Source: Sindora glabra (lineage: Eukaryota > Streptophyta > Magnoliopsida > Fabales > Fabaceae). From it: DNA of 64,000 nt. Each line of letters begins with the position of its first letter. The stretch's first letter is position 1. Where the stretch lies: NCBI GenBank assembly GCA_020226215.1, contig CM035236.1, positions 6,205,001 to 6,269,000 on the forward strand. Direction: 5' to 3'. The notes under the pieces were generated by a model that worked only from the letters and a program-made list of their open reading frames with translations, was not told the DNA's origin and made no database searches. This document shows positions 36,640-49,514 of the stretch, piece after piece. Position numbers and translations under genes: made by a program.

Positions 36640-38390
36640 AATTTTGATAAAGTGAATGATGAGTAGATAAGTTGAGCACAATAACTAAAGGACATATCCT
36701 AAACTATCCAAATTTTCATAACAATTTCAGGTTGATTCATCTAAGAAGATTAACTAATCTTTGAACAAGTTTAAAGTTATAGTACAAATATATTTTAAAT
36801 TTAACATAGTATAATTTTTTGTTGCAATAATTTTGACAAAATTGTAAACTCAATCACTTACGTATTTTTATATTGATAATTAAATTGTATACATTCTAAT
36901 ATTTAATTATTCATTCAACATTATTTATTAATTTTTTACTATTTTAAATGATTACTTAATAATATAAACTATTAAACATTATATGCTAAATCCTAATATT
37001 AAATGACAACATTTTTTATCATTCAATATTATTTTTGTATTTTTTACTTTACATTATTACTTAAATTATAAAATATTTCACATCATAGAAATTTTAAATA
37101 TTAAATACTATTATTATCTATTATTAGTTATATTTTTAGTATTTTAAATTGTTAAATTATAAAATATTCGACACTGTAGAAATCTTTTTATTTTCATTAG
37201 TGTAATTGTGACATTATCATACTATCATTTATTATGACTTTCATTCTTATATAATATAATATATTAATTACCATTATATGAATCATTTATGAAATAAATT
37301 ATTATCCATTAATATTGTATAAGCAATATGTAACACTAAACCATTATACATTTTATTATTCATTGTTATTATTATTTTTAGTACTTTTAATTATTGCTTT
37401 CATTCTTATATAGTATAATAAATTAATTACTATTATATAATTTACTTACGAAATAAATTATTATACACTTTATTATCCATTAATACTTATATTTTTAGTA
37501 CTTTAAATTATTACTTTTATTCTTACATAATATAATAAATTCTTTACCACTAATTGGCTTACTTATGAAATATATTATATTATGCATTTTACTATTCATT
37601 GGTCCTTATATTTTTAGTACTTGAAATTATTACTTCTACTTTAAAATATTTTGCATCGGAAAAAAGTCTTTTATATCCATTAGTGTAATCATCAAAATTA
37701 GTTGTTATCATTTTTTATTTACTTTTATTTTTGTATAGTATGATAACTTAATAAAAATTATATGATTTACCTCTAATAATAAATTATCACATATTTTATT
37801 CCCCATTACCATTTAATAATATATTTTCATTAGGTGTAATCCACTTGTTATTTAGTAATTTTTTATAAGAATTTAATTGAGTGATTTTATAAATGTTCAA
37901 ATTATTTAATCCTCTTATTCCTTAAATAAATGTTTAAGTTACTAAATGTTTCACATTATCATAGATTTTATATTTTTATTTATGTAATTTTTAAAATTTA
38001 TGTTTATTTATTTTTGTACACTTCTAGTTTTGATATAATTTAACAATTTAATCAATGTAATTGTCAATGTTAGTATAAATTTCATTATCCTATTTTCTAT
38101 GAAACTCACTAGATTTTTAATATAATAAATATATCAATTTTTTAAAAATATAAATTTTACTAATCAACACAATAAGGCATTAAAATAAGTTTATATTCAA
38201 TCATTATATTAATATCATTAGATATTTAAAATAATAATTATATCAAACTATACAAAATAACTATTCTTTCAGACTAACTATCATATTAAATTATACAAAA
38301 TAAAAATTCATACACATTACATGTTTATTGCAATAAATAAAATAGAAAAATAATAATTAAGAATTTTGATCAACATACCAATCATATAAT
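36640..38390. other. AT-rich intergenic with eroded tandem repeat
   Basis: No gene. The stretch from about 37186 to 37700 contains eroded tandem units and the remainder is plain AT-rich DNA. Confidence 0.5.
37186..37700. repeat. Eroded ~117-bp tandem repeat
   Basis: The phrase TTTTTAGTACTTTAAATTAT followed by TACTTTTATTCTTAYATA recurs near 37241, 37400 and 37517, with a degraded further unit near 37635. The last full interval is 117 bases. The first is longer by about 40 bases. Confidence 0.6.
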
Positions 38391-38439
38391 CTAGTTATTT
38401 AACAAAATAAATATAAGAATTAGTAAATAAAAGTAAAAA

Positions 38440-38575
38440 CATTATAAAGATTAAAAGATAAAAAAAGAAAGAATATCTGTTAGAAGAAGAGGAAGATGCA
38501 AACGAAAAGAAAGAAGGTGAGGAACCAAAGCACACACGGACAAAAATGGAAGAAGAAGAGGCTGGTGGAATTTTT
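38440..38575. repeat. Purine-rich (GA) tract
   Basis: The plus strand is almost all A and G for more than 100 bases (AAAAGAAAGAAGGTGAGGAA and similar). The serine/phenylalanine-rich minus-strand frame at 38395-38583 is a by-product of this composition. Confidence 0.6.
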
Positions 38576-38624
38576 ATAGGCAAACTGATACATATGACTA
38601 CCTATCATTCATATTGGTGTTCAG

Positions 38625-39197
38625 TGGGGATGCAAATGAGTTGAGCTATTTGTGAGTAGCTCAAGATCGATTTGCAAAAATTTCAGTTCGAGCTTGAATT
38701 TTAATGAGCTGAGCCTAAACGAGTCGAGCTCATTTATTATTCAAGCTGAGCTTGAGCTTTTTATTACTCAGCTTGAGCTGCTTGCGAGCCCAAACGAGTT
38801 TAGTATAAAATATTTTTTTATTTTTTATTTTTTATATAATATAAATATATTAAACTATTACAAGCTCATTTAGGCCTATTTATTTTTTATATTATATATA
38901 ATATAAATATATTAAACTGTTACAGACTCGTTTAGGATCGTTTAAGCTCGAATATCACTCAAACTCAAGTTCAAATTTGAATATTCAGGCTTAATTAAAA
39001 ATTTGAAATAAAAAATAAAAAGTTCATTTAAGCTCGTATAAGCTCGAATTTGAATCGAGCTCGAGCTCGAGCTTGAGCTTGACTTTTTTAGGCTCAATGA
39101 GCTTGAACTCAAACTCGAACTTGAACTCGTTTAATTTAATTGAGCTCGAGCTCGAACACGCAAATGTTCAACTCAGTTCGGCTCGTTTGCACCCCTT
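38625..39197. mobile_element. hAT-type MITE rich in GCTCGAGC motifs
   Basis: The ends GGGGATGCAAATGAG and CTCGTTTGCACCCC are inverted complements, apart from one extra base and one substitution. The flanks carry an 8-base target duplication with one mismatch, GTGTTCAG (38617-38624) and GTGTTTAG (39198-39205), as expected for hAT elements. The interior is full of AGCTCGAGCT-like words in both orientations, separated by an AT-rich centre (38810-38900). No transposase is encoded, so it depends on an hAT transposase elsewhere. Confidence 0.85.
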
Positions 39198-39205
39198 GTG
39201 TTTAG

Positions 39206-40367
39206 TCATTAAGTGAAGGGTGCATCTATCATTTTGATGCTAAGCTCTATTAAGATGAGATTTATTGTATGTAAATCCTAAGTTCTATTATTTATAATTT
39301 ATCCATAATTTTTAGCACCACAATTTTCCTACTAATTCAAATTTCAACTCTACACAAACGACACATTGTAGTTTGTATAAAGTTAAATCTTTTTAAAATT
39401 CAAAACGAGTGATTCCTATATTTGATTTTTGAGAAAAAAGGATAAAAGATACATAATCTCCTAATATTACATTTTATGTATAAATTTTTTATATTTTAAA
39501 TAATAAAATTAAAATTTTCAATTATATATTTTTGTAAAAAACTTTTTTATTATCTTTTCTCAAATTTTTAACAATAAAGAATTTTTACAATTAATATTTG
39601 TAATATATTTAACTGCATCAAAATTGATTTTTCAAAATTAATTTCAAGTCCAAAATTGAGTTTAAATTAATATTTGAAAGAAATAATTTTTTATTTTCAA
39701 ATTTAATATTTAAAAGAATATTTTCAAATTAATTACTCATGATCATATATAATCAAAATTAATTCTTTTACAAAATAATTTTAAAAATTATATTTTATTT
39801 AAATCCATGATATCTTGAGCACTTTTCATTTGAATAGATATATTTTTAATAAATTTTTTTCTTAATAATACATATAACAGAATTAAAATTAAAATTTTAT
39901 GTTGAAATGATTTTTACTAAAAATATTTTTATGTACAAACTTATGCATAAAATTTTTTAATAAATAATTTATTTAATTATAACTTGCTTAAATAAACTAT
40001 ATATACTTATTATTGAATCCAATTAATTCAAGTTACAAAAATATATTTTGATAAATTCTATTGTATTTGTCTAAGTAGTTATCTAGGAATTCATCTTTGG
40101 ATGCATTATAAGCATGTAAATTACGTTTTAATTTTGTTATGCTCTTTCATTTTTCTTTGAAAAAAATAACATTAGACTTTTAAAAATTTTATCATATATT
40201 TGCATAAAATAAAAATAAAAATGAATATCTAAAATTAATGAATGAATGATGAAAAAGAAGGTTAGAAAATGTTGAGTTTTCTTACTATATTTTATGTGCA
40301 AAAAAGCCTCTTAATATTTTAAAATTTGAATTTATAATGTGAAATTTTAGCAATGATTGAAAATTAT
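39206..40367. other. AT-rich intergenic, no gene
   Basis: The only structure noted is CTACACAAACGACACATTGT followed by AGTTTGTATA near 39350. It resembles the palindromic units clustered at 43190-43480. Confidence 0.5.
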
Positions 40368-40990
40368 GGCCTTATTTAGTAAATAGTTGATAAGTATAGT
40401 GATTAGTTAATTTGACTAACTAATTACATTAATTGTTCAAAAAAAATATTTGATAAAATTAGTTGTTTATCATTAACTGTTTAAATATAAAATGATATAT
40501 AATAATATAAATATATTTTATGAGTTATTTGAATATTATTCTATTTTAACATTCTAAAATTTATATATTAGTATATTAAATTTTCATTTAAATGGTACAT
40601 TATAATTTTTATAAATAATATTATATATTTATTCTATTAAATAAATTTTTAAAATTATTATAATTTATTATTAAATACATTATAAATAATATATTATTAT
40701 ATATTATATTTTCAAAAATTAAATTAATATAATTTTTATAATTATTAAATTTTTTAGGAAAGATAAAATAAAAAATATAAATATTTATTAGAAGCAATTT
40801 AATTATTTATGCCAATTAACTAATTGAAAGCGCTAACCCCCTTAACTTTTTGAATTTCAATGTTTTTAAGGTAACTAACTAATCAAATTAATTGGTTGTT
40901 AAACGTCAAAATTAATTGATTGCTAAGTCAATTAAATGAATTTAGTCAAACAAACTAAAAGTCAATAAAAAAGCTAATTGCCAAACACCT
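40368..40990. mobile_element. MITE family A, copy 2
   Basis: The left end GGCCTTATTTAGTAAATAG and right end AAGCTAATTGCCAAACACCT (reverse complement AGGTGTTTGGCAATTAGCTT) match those of the element at 22239-22975. The subterminal ATTAGTTAATTTGACTAACT and inverted TCAATTAAATGAATTTAGTC layout also matches. The centre is AT-rich and non-coding. Confidence 0.65.
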
Positions 40991-43189
40991 CTTATATGTA
41001 ATAAAACAATTATACATGTAAGAAAAAGGTTTAGGATTGAAATATTTTTTACAATTTTTATGAAAAAATATTTGTATATTTAATTAATTATGAATAATTA
41101 ATTTAAAATTATTTAAATATTAACTTTGAAATTAAAAATTATTAGTTTCAATTTTTAATTTAAAATCTTTTTTGAACATAAAATCAATCTTAGAAAGTCA
41201 ATTTTTGTGTAACTAAGTGACTAAAAAAAAGAGTAAAACTTAAGTAAATTTTTTTAAATATTTGTAGTAAGGTTCTCTATTCAAACTATAATATATGTAT
41301 TAACAATTTTATAGAGAGAAGATAACTATGACATTGATAACTATTGTATTTATCAAATTATAATTATTAATAATATTTAATAAATAAATAAATTAATTAA
41401 CACATAGTTGTAAGTTAAATGAAGAATTTTATGGCATATATCTAAGAAATTTTATCTAAATTTTATCAAAAAATAGCAAAAACACCTATAGAGTTAAAAA
41501 TTTGTACGGAACATATTTTAAAGTTTTACCAAAATTTTATTTAAAAAACAATAGCAAAAACTTCCCTTAGAAATTTGAAAGAAATGATAATAGAAAGATT
41601 TTTCTTAGCCTATTTTGTTTAAGTATATAATTGCACATTTTATAATATTAGAAGGTTTTTTTACCTATGAAATGCAATGCTAAAAGTTTTATACATTTTA
41701 ACTTTTTTTTCTCCAAGTTTAATAAGTCAATATTATTTTTTCTAGAAATATAAGTGCCTGTCAACAAAATTTACTTTAAACATGTGTCAAGTTATCCTTA
41801 CATTTTTTGTGTGAGTACGCATGAACATAATAAAAAGGAGTACTTATGAAACCTCCACTAAAAATGGCATTTTTTTCAATATGAATATAACTCTACAACT
41901 TCAATTCATATTAAATTATGAAATAAAAGGAAAATTGTTAAGTTCCATCCTAATATAAATAGAATTATTTTTTTACACATTATTAATATCAAAAGAATGA
42001 AATCTACACTATAAAAGATATATCCTTCAAATTATGTTAAGTAGTTTTAACATCTATGGAACACAGTAAAATATCATAATGAAATAAATATTATTCTTAA
42101 TAAAGAGGAATAGAATAAATTAATATATTACCTTCGATAATGGAATATGGGTTAACAAAAGTTAATATACTTTGACCCTACTTCATTATTATTTCTATCC
42201 TTGTATACTTTGGAAATTTCTAATAATTATATTGATATTCAATAAATATTTCAAGTTAAATTACTTTTTTATTCCCTATAATGTCACTTAAATTCTAATT
42301 AGATATTTATAATTTAGAATCTTATATTTCTTTTTAATTTTTAATTATGATATTTCCTGTTATGTTTCAAATAAACTTGGTTAGCAATTGGTTTACATAG
42401 AAAATAATCTATGAAATGAATGATTATCAAGTGAAAAATATATGATCCATTCTTTCATCTAAAAATAAAATAATATCTCATACAATGTCTTAATTTATTT
42501 TATGTTATTTGTCACTAAAATATAATTAAAAATTGTATACAAATTTTACATCAAATTATTAAGCAATATTAGAAGAATTTTTTCCGCATTTGTAAGCCAA
42601 CTATTAACAAAATCAAACAAATAAATGATATAAAGTATCTAATTAAAAATATGATGATCCGGTTGAAAATTTTTAAATAATAAAAATATAATTAGAAATT
42701 AATTAAAATTATACGGTCTAATTATATAATTTAACATATATTTTTATATTAAGCATCCATTAACATTTCTTTTAGATCAACAAGAAACACATTAAAATTT
42801 CTCAAAATAATAGATTTTGCATATGTCTGGAATTTATTTTTGTTAAAACAAAATTTATTTTATCTTGATAACAATAATAATAATATATTTACAAAAGGAT
42901 CTCATTATTCAGAATATATTATAAAAAAGTGATTTCACTTGTAAATATATTAAATAATACATGAAATTTGATTAAAAGTTAAAATTTTACAATATCATAG
43001 AAAATAAAATATTTAAATTAGAGTAATTTTTTTTTCAAATATACTTATCCCAAATAAATTAAATTTTACAAAAATTATTAATGAATTTAACCAATTTCAC
43101 AAAAGTATTAATGCAATTGAATTACAATGGCAAATATAAGAGTTGAATATTTTTAAAATTGAATTAAATTTCACAAAAATTATTCATTT
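40991..43189. other. AT-rich intergenic, no gene
   Basis: Stops in all frames and no repeat structure beyond simple A/T runs. At 41430-41600 a phrase about AAAAATAGCAAAAAC occurs twice (near 41466 and 41550). Confidence 0.55.
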
Positions 43190-43500
43190 TTAGAACCTAT
43201 ACAAATGACACATTATTGTTTGTATAAGTCTTAAATATTTTTAAAAAAATACTATATAGATGATAAATTGTTGTCTATATAGGATTTTTAAGTTTTTTTT
43301 TTAAAAAAAATTTAAAAACCTTTATAGACGATAAATTTGTTGTTTGTATATGATTTTTATTTTAAAAAAATTGGAAAAAGTCTATACAAATAACAAAAAT
43401 CATCTGCATAAACTCTTCCCTAATTTAAAAAAAAAAAGATTTTGCAACCCTCTATAGATGATGTTGTCTATATAAGTATCGCCCTTGTATTCCACATTTA
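43190..43500. repeat. Cluster of short palindromic units, CACTA-subterminal-like
   Basis: Five related units, each a small inverted repeat of about 28 bases, lie near 43197, 43255, 43322, 43380 and 43450. Examples are CTATACAAATGACACATTAT then TGTTTGTATA, and TATAGACGATAAATTTGTTG then TTTGTATA. A/T spacers separate them. A possible element end, read on the minus strand as CACTGCAATAAATGTGG, follows near 43497. This layout is seen in subterminal regions of CACTA-like elements, but no partner end was found. Confidence 0.55.
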
Positions 43501-44890
43501 TTGCAGTGGAAACTTAAACCCCCCACATGTTCGGTGGGGACTAATTTGTCCCCTTACAAGTATAATCCCTTAATTACCCTAATTTGTATGTAATTAGGTA
43601 TTACTATCCTATATGCAAATTTAGAAAGTGTAGTAGAGATACTAGCTTTAATTTTTTGAACATTATACAAATAATTTTGTCATATTTGTTTTTTTTTTAA
43701 ATCAAGCCTAAGATTAATATAATATGTACGTCCAAAAAATTACACTAATTTATAAAAGTTGTGTTATAATATCTGTTGCATGAAAATTATGCCTGATAAT
43801 AATATGTAATAAAAAATTAATCATAAAATTGCAATTACAATAAATATTAAATAAATCTCCTCAAATATTAAATTAGATTTTATTAATCATATTGTAACTT
43901 TTTATCTTTTAATATGTCTTCTTGGATCAAAGATTAAAAAATATTAAATTATAAAATGTAATATATATTTATTTTATTTAAAGAAATAACACAAACATCA
44001 ATTTAAATTTAGAAATACCTATAATTAAAAAATAGATTATTAAAACTAAAAAATTATGATTATTATAAATATTATTCAATTCTTCTTGTGTACTAAATTA
44101 ATTATGATTTATCAACTATATTGTGAATTTTTTATTTAGTATGTCTTTTACTGAAAGCTTAAAATAAATTATAAAAAGTAACATATCTAATTATTTTATT
44201 TAAAGAAATAATAAAAACATCAATTTAAATTTATTATCAAAATTTTGAAATATAATTAAAGCATAACATACGAATAAATGAGATCAATGCATTAATACTC
44301 CAATTAATGATAATTATTATTAAGAGATTTGAATTTAGAGAAATTTTACAACAAAATTACTCAAGTACTTTTGTCAAAATCAGTATGAGAGGCTTATATA
44401 TATGTGTGTGTGTGAGTGTCATAGTTGGCTTATAAAATTATAGAGTAATCATTAAGCCAAGAACAACAACAAAGGTTTAGAAAATAAGTAATTTTTAACC
44501 ATTAACAATAATTTGCATCTTCATCTTAACGGAAGAATTTAAAGAGATTCAAAAAGTATCTTGACTTCATTATATGGCTCAATAAAAGGCTTATTACATT
44601 AATTGAACATGTATGATGACATTGAATACAAATTCTAACAAAGCTAGAATGATAGCAACTTAATAAAATGAAACAATAGGATGCCTACATCGTCTGACCG
44701 ATATATATATATATATATATATATCTTGAGAATGAAGGGTTATACGTGTATATTCAACTTGAAAAATGTACTGAAGAAACACTTCAAATTTCCTAGGATT
44801 ATCAGTGATAACTCTAGTTGTTATTAAAATTAAAGGAATATATCTTATAAGAGAAGTGAAATGATATTTTACAATGCAACAAATCCAAAT
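43501..44890. other. Intergenic, no gene
   Basis: Contains a potential hairpin CCCCACATGTTCGGTGGGG at 43521-43539, a TG run near 44400 and a TA run at 44700-44724. No coding potential. The minus frame at 44660-44911 is partly a translation of the TA run. Confidence 0.5.
44700..44724. repeat. (TA)n microsatellite
   Basis: About 25 bases of alternating A and T. Confidence 0.95.
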
Positions 44891-44899
44891 AAACAAAAT

Positions 44900-47800
44900 G
44901 TAACTACACAATAATTACTCCTACTTCGAAGACTACTTTGTAGATGAAATAATAAATAAGTAGGTAATTGTACCTAATCACGTATAAGTGGAGAGCCTCG
45001 AGATTGTTTGTCCCTTAGATAATATAATCTTGCCTTCTAACTTTGCCATAACTTATTACTTAAATTTCTTTGATGTTTAAGGAATAATTGTCACAATTAA
45101 ATGAATAAAATTATAATAAACACGAAACATCATCTCATAAGAAAATTCAAGAAACATCAAATAACTCATTATAACAGCTGCAAACTTTGGACATCAACAT
45201 TAAGATGGTAAATACATAAAGTGACCTACTTTGCCAAAATCGTTAAATAAGCTTTCTCATTAGTTAGCTAGGAATATTTAATAAGAAATGTCCAAAGAAA
45301 GGCACAACCAAAACAGAGAATACACAAAAGATTACTTTACCATTAAATAATGGACATAATCCTAAAAAGGAAGACACTCACATTGCAAACATAGTTTTAA
45401 CTCTTACTCCAACTATAATTCTTCAAATCCAAAAAGTGGTGTAAATCTAAATATCTTATTTTGAAATTTAAACCTTCCTAATGTAATCAAGTATTACAAA
45501 ATAAACAATTATAATCAAATCATCAAGCACAATATTATTAATGAAACATGCATCGATAATATAGTTGTGTTGATGCAATTATATATTTAGGAGCTAACAT
45601 GAAGCCATGAATTAAAACATCATTTTTGTATGAGAATATGCAATAAAATTAAATAATAAAGGACAACATAAGTTCTAAAAGGAGATAAACATAAATAACC
45701 AAAAAAGAAACTAAACTAAGACTAAATAACTTGAAATAAAAATAAAGCATTAAAGCAAACTACAACCTAAAACTCCAAAAAATGATAACAAACACATCAG
45801 CAACACCAGAAAATCTACCAATAACAAAACACAGACATCATTTCCATCCTTTTGGAAACCAAGTTCTTGTTGCATCAAAAAATAACTTGCTGACTTCAAT
45901 GAGAGGTTGTTCTACCTCATTCACTTGAAGATATTGGATAAGGTTGCATATTAACTACAAGTGTGCAACATAAATCACATAAAATTTTTTATTACTATCT
46001 CTAACAGATGATAGGTTATTTTTAACTTCCTAAAGAACATGACGATATAGTAGATTTAAGAACTTTGGCTTGACATGATTGCATACTAAGTTACTATTGA
46101 ATTAAGTAATCAAGACTTCTATATATATACAAATATGTCTTTAGACTAATTAGAATAGAAGCTAAAAGTTTAAATAAAAACATCATTTAAATGTCTCAAT
46201 CACTTATATGAATGAAAGCTCAATCAAGCAACACATTATTCATAATTTTTGTTAGAATTTGCAGCTATCTTAAGCATTCTGGTTTGGAAAATACATGCTT
46301 CATTGCCTAATAAACTGAATCATATCAAGATAGTTACACACATATCTTAAGACTTAGCAAGACTAATATACTGCTTCATTTGCAAAATTAACCTATAACT
46401 ATCCATTTAACTTTGTGCAAAACCCATATTGTGCCATTAACTTTGTTAACTTTGATTTAGCTATTCTTTGTTGTTATTAGTCTCCAATTATCTTTCTTCT
46501 CTAAGAGAGTTGCCAATCTTCTTTATGCATTCATATGAATGTAAAAACCTTCAATATGTTTCATAACTTACTACTTCTTATAAACACATTTCCAAGAGAT
46601 AATTTCTTATAAACAAAGGCCTATATACAGTCATTAGTAAGATCCAAATAGTAAATATGACACTCTAATAAGGAAGCAAAGACAAGGTAGCAATAGATTT
46701 CTTTTACAACTAGTAAAATCATAAAAATGAGAAGAAAAAGAAAATGAAACTATAGTTATTAGTATGCAATTACACTTGAAAGGAAAACAATAAGGGCCTA
46801 TAATGTCTTTTCTCTCTCTCTCTCTCTCTTTCTAATAGAAAGCAAAGATAGGGTAGCAATGGATTTCAGTTGAAGACTAAGGACAATTCTAGAAGAAGCT
46901 CATGAAGGCTGAGGAAATGCAACTAAAGTTATAAATTTTAATTTTGATAGCATTTCCATTTAAATATTATGTCAATACTATATAGAAAATCTTATATACC
47001 TAACATGCTATGGCAAAGCTTATTACATTTACTTGAAACTATTCAACATCTAAAATTTGATCAAAAGGTTATCCTTACCACAAAATATTTTTAAATTATC
47101 TAGCTTCAAAGGCTAAGTCTTGAGAGATTTGTAGCTTTTTTACCTAATATGAAGACTAAAAAATCATAAAAAGAAATAATCTAGTTATATCCCATTTTGT
47201 AGCAACAATTGATCAAAAAGCTTTTAAAGTTAAGTTGTACTTATGAATAAATATCTGTTAGTTACTAATTTTATAATGACATCATGTTTGATAATTAATT
47301 AAAAACTTGAATCTAGGAGCCACTACTAATAAGAAAAAGAAATGGTAAATCACAAAATATAGTATTAGGTGTCAACATATTTAAATCCATAACAGTAAGC
47401 TGAATCTTTTCAATGAATATGTTAAAGTGTACTAAAAAGTGATACATCATCAAAACTTCCTTTTTATTCCTCATCTCTTTCCTAAATGACATCAAAATTT
47501 AAACTCATATTTTGAATACATGAAATAATGCTTAATTCTATCCTTTGCTCTTAAAAACTAACCAAACACATGGATATCAATTGTACATACATATATATAT
47601 ATTTGCAATAAAAAATCCCCAATATAAACACAAGTAAAATCCAAGAATTACTACTTAATTACTTATGATAATATATGGGCACATTGAATTTGCCTTAAAA
47701 GTATAACCATTTTAAGACATTGAGAGTTCAAGTAAAACAAGCTCAGAAACTAAGTTAGGAAAATGAAACTTAAATATATACCAAATGAATAGAAGCCCCA

Positions 47801-48880
47801 CCCAAACACGTGTCTTTGTTTCCTTTGTTAGGTCTTCATACTTCATGGTATTCACATTGTGATAATACTATCTATAAGCATAAGATATTGTAGCAATCAT
47901 CTTAGTTTGAGAATTTTCACTTCTTTGCTCAATAAAACACTATTTAAATTCAAATCAAGTAAACATCATCTAGTCAAGAAAGCTTAAACAAGTTAAAATA
48001 ATTAACCTACCATAGTAGCAAGCAAATTAGATACTATCCATTTTCCAACATTAGAATATTGCAAATTTAAGTAAGCCTAGTTTTTTCACATGGAAAATTT
48101 AAGCTACTAAAAGATAATAAATTATCACTTAAAACTAAAAAATTCCATAACTTTGCCACCATCTAGCCAGAAAATTTTGAATACTCTAATGACTTCGATT
48201 TGATAAAATCATGAGTTATCACCAGAAATAATAAGAAACACAAAGAAATTTGAAAATAATAATAAATGCAAAAACTATAACTACTGAAAACTACACATAA
48301 CATAGTCAAACTCAAAATAATAGTAGTACAATGACTAATTAGTGATTGAAACTAATAGATATTGACTTATAAATAAAAACTCTAATTGATTCTATTTTTA
48401 AGATCCATTCACAACATGAAATATAAAAAAATGATAAAATGAGTGATGACCTAAACAAAAAAAATGGCATTTGAACAAAGGTAAGTCCACAAATAGTGAA
48501 AACATTATATAAAGAAAATTTTAAGTTAGGGAAAATGTAACCTAATAATATATAGGATGAGAAATTCTTCATGCCACCTTGTTTCCTTGAATCTCAATTC
48601 TACAAATTTAAATATGCCTAAATTGAATGACAAAATAATATATCCTTAAAAGGTTATCCTATTTTGTAACACAATATTTGTAACCTTACAGCATGAAAAA
48701 TTCTTTTAATACAACTAATTTTCAATGTTTCCTATCTAAAAGGCTATATCATGTTAATTATGTCAAATTGGCATTGCAAGTCTCCTTCTGTATAATACAT
48801 GGCTAAAACCAAATTTCCCTTATCTTATAAACATTTCAAAATCGTAATATAGTATTTATAACTGAGAACAAAGCATGTAA
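44900..48880. other. No gene recognised; possible decayed sequence
   Basis: Four kilobases of mixed AT-rich DNA, less extreme than elsewhere, without a long frame. One 34-codon minus-strand stretch near 45950-45840 reads LQVNEVEQPLIEVSKLFFDA then TRTWFPKGW, which looks protein-like but has no recognised family and no start or splice context. A TC run lies at about 46811-46830. Confidence 0.4.
46809..46832. repeat. (TC)n microsatellite
   Basis: About ten consecutive TC dinucleotides. Confidence 0.9.
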
Positions 48881-48881
48881 A

Positions 48882-49495
48882 TTCTAGGAGCATCAAAATG
48901 AAAGGATGAAACTTGTAATTGAGATCCATTTAAAGTTTGAAGTTCATAAATAGTAGAAAAATATTCAATAAGTTATTTACTTACATTTCTTCTTCATCTG
49001 AGTTTGATTTACCTAGAGTTTGATTAGAAAGAAGACTAAGCTTGTATCACCAAATAAGATAAATCTTGGATTAGTAATTAGATTGATAAATTACATAAAA
49101 GAAGAAAAATCAAACAAAACCACTGATGCATACAATAATTGAATATAGAGGTAAAAAAAGAATTAATGAAAAAGCAAACAAAACCAATAAAGGAAAAATA
49201 AAACTAAATTATAGGAACATCAAAATGAAAGGATGAAACTTCTAGTTGAGATCCATTTAAAATTTAAGTTCATAAAATAGTAGAAAAATACTTAGATAAT
49301 CATTTACTCACATTTCTTTTTCTAAGTAACTGAGTTTATGTTTGATGCACCTTGGGTTTGGCTAGAAAGAAGACTAAGATTCTACGACCAAATAAGATGA
49401 AGCTTGGATTTGTAATTAAATTGATGAATTACACAAAAGAAGAAAAATTAGATAGAACCACCAATGCACACAATAATTATATACAAAGCTAACAG
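48882..49495. repeat. ~320-bp direct duplication
   Basis: The segment 48882-49160 is repeated at 49208-49495. Shared phrases include CATCAAAATGAAAGGATGAA, TTGAGATCCATTTAAA, AGAAAGAAGACTAAG and ACCAAATAAGAT. Both copies have accumulated substitutions and small gaps. The duplicate ends just before a Harbinger-like MITE. Function unknown. Confidence 0.85.
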
Positions 49496-49514
49496 AAATT
49501 TGGGGTGAGTCTTA

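Larger units (their letters stand above)
31400..36640 (-). mobile_element. CACTA (En/Spm) transposon remnant, copy II
   Basis: Minus-strand order is TNP2-like transposase (about 36620-34900), DUF4218-type region (34450-34130), DUF4216-type region (33510-33270), acidic tail (33050-32908), then a second-ORF-like region (32460-32260). It is homologous to copy I at 7800-12960, which lies in the same orientation about 23 kb to the left. The ends are not identifiable, so limits are approximate. Confidence 0.8.

Noticed and set aside
25749..36640. A single complete CACTA element from 25749 to beyond 36.6 kb
   Set aside because: The left end looks right and TNP2 has the expected orientation, but no matching TAGTG terminus was found to the right, and an hAT fragment lies in between. 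Not claimed.
38395..38583. Serine/phenylalanine-rich minus-strand frame resembling a signal peptide
   Set aside because: It is the complement of a GA-rich low-complexity tract.
43521..43539. CCCCACATGTTCGGTGGGG hairpin as a possible terminator or small RNA
   Set aside because: A single short stem without a neighbouring gene or microRNA-like arm length. Plant genes do not use such terminators.
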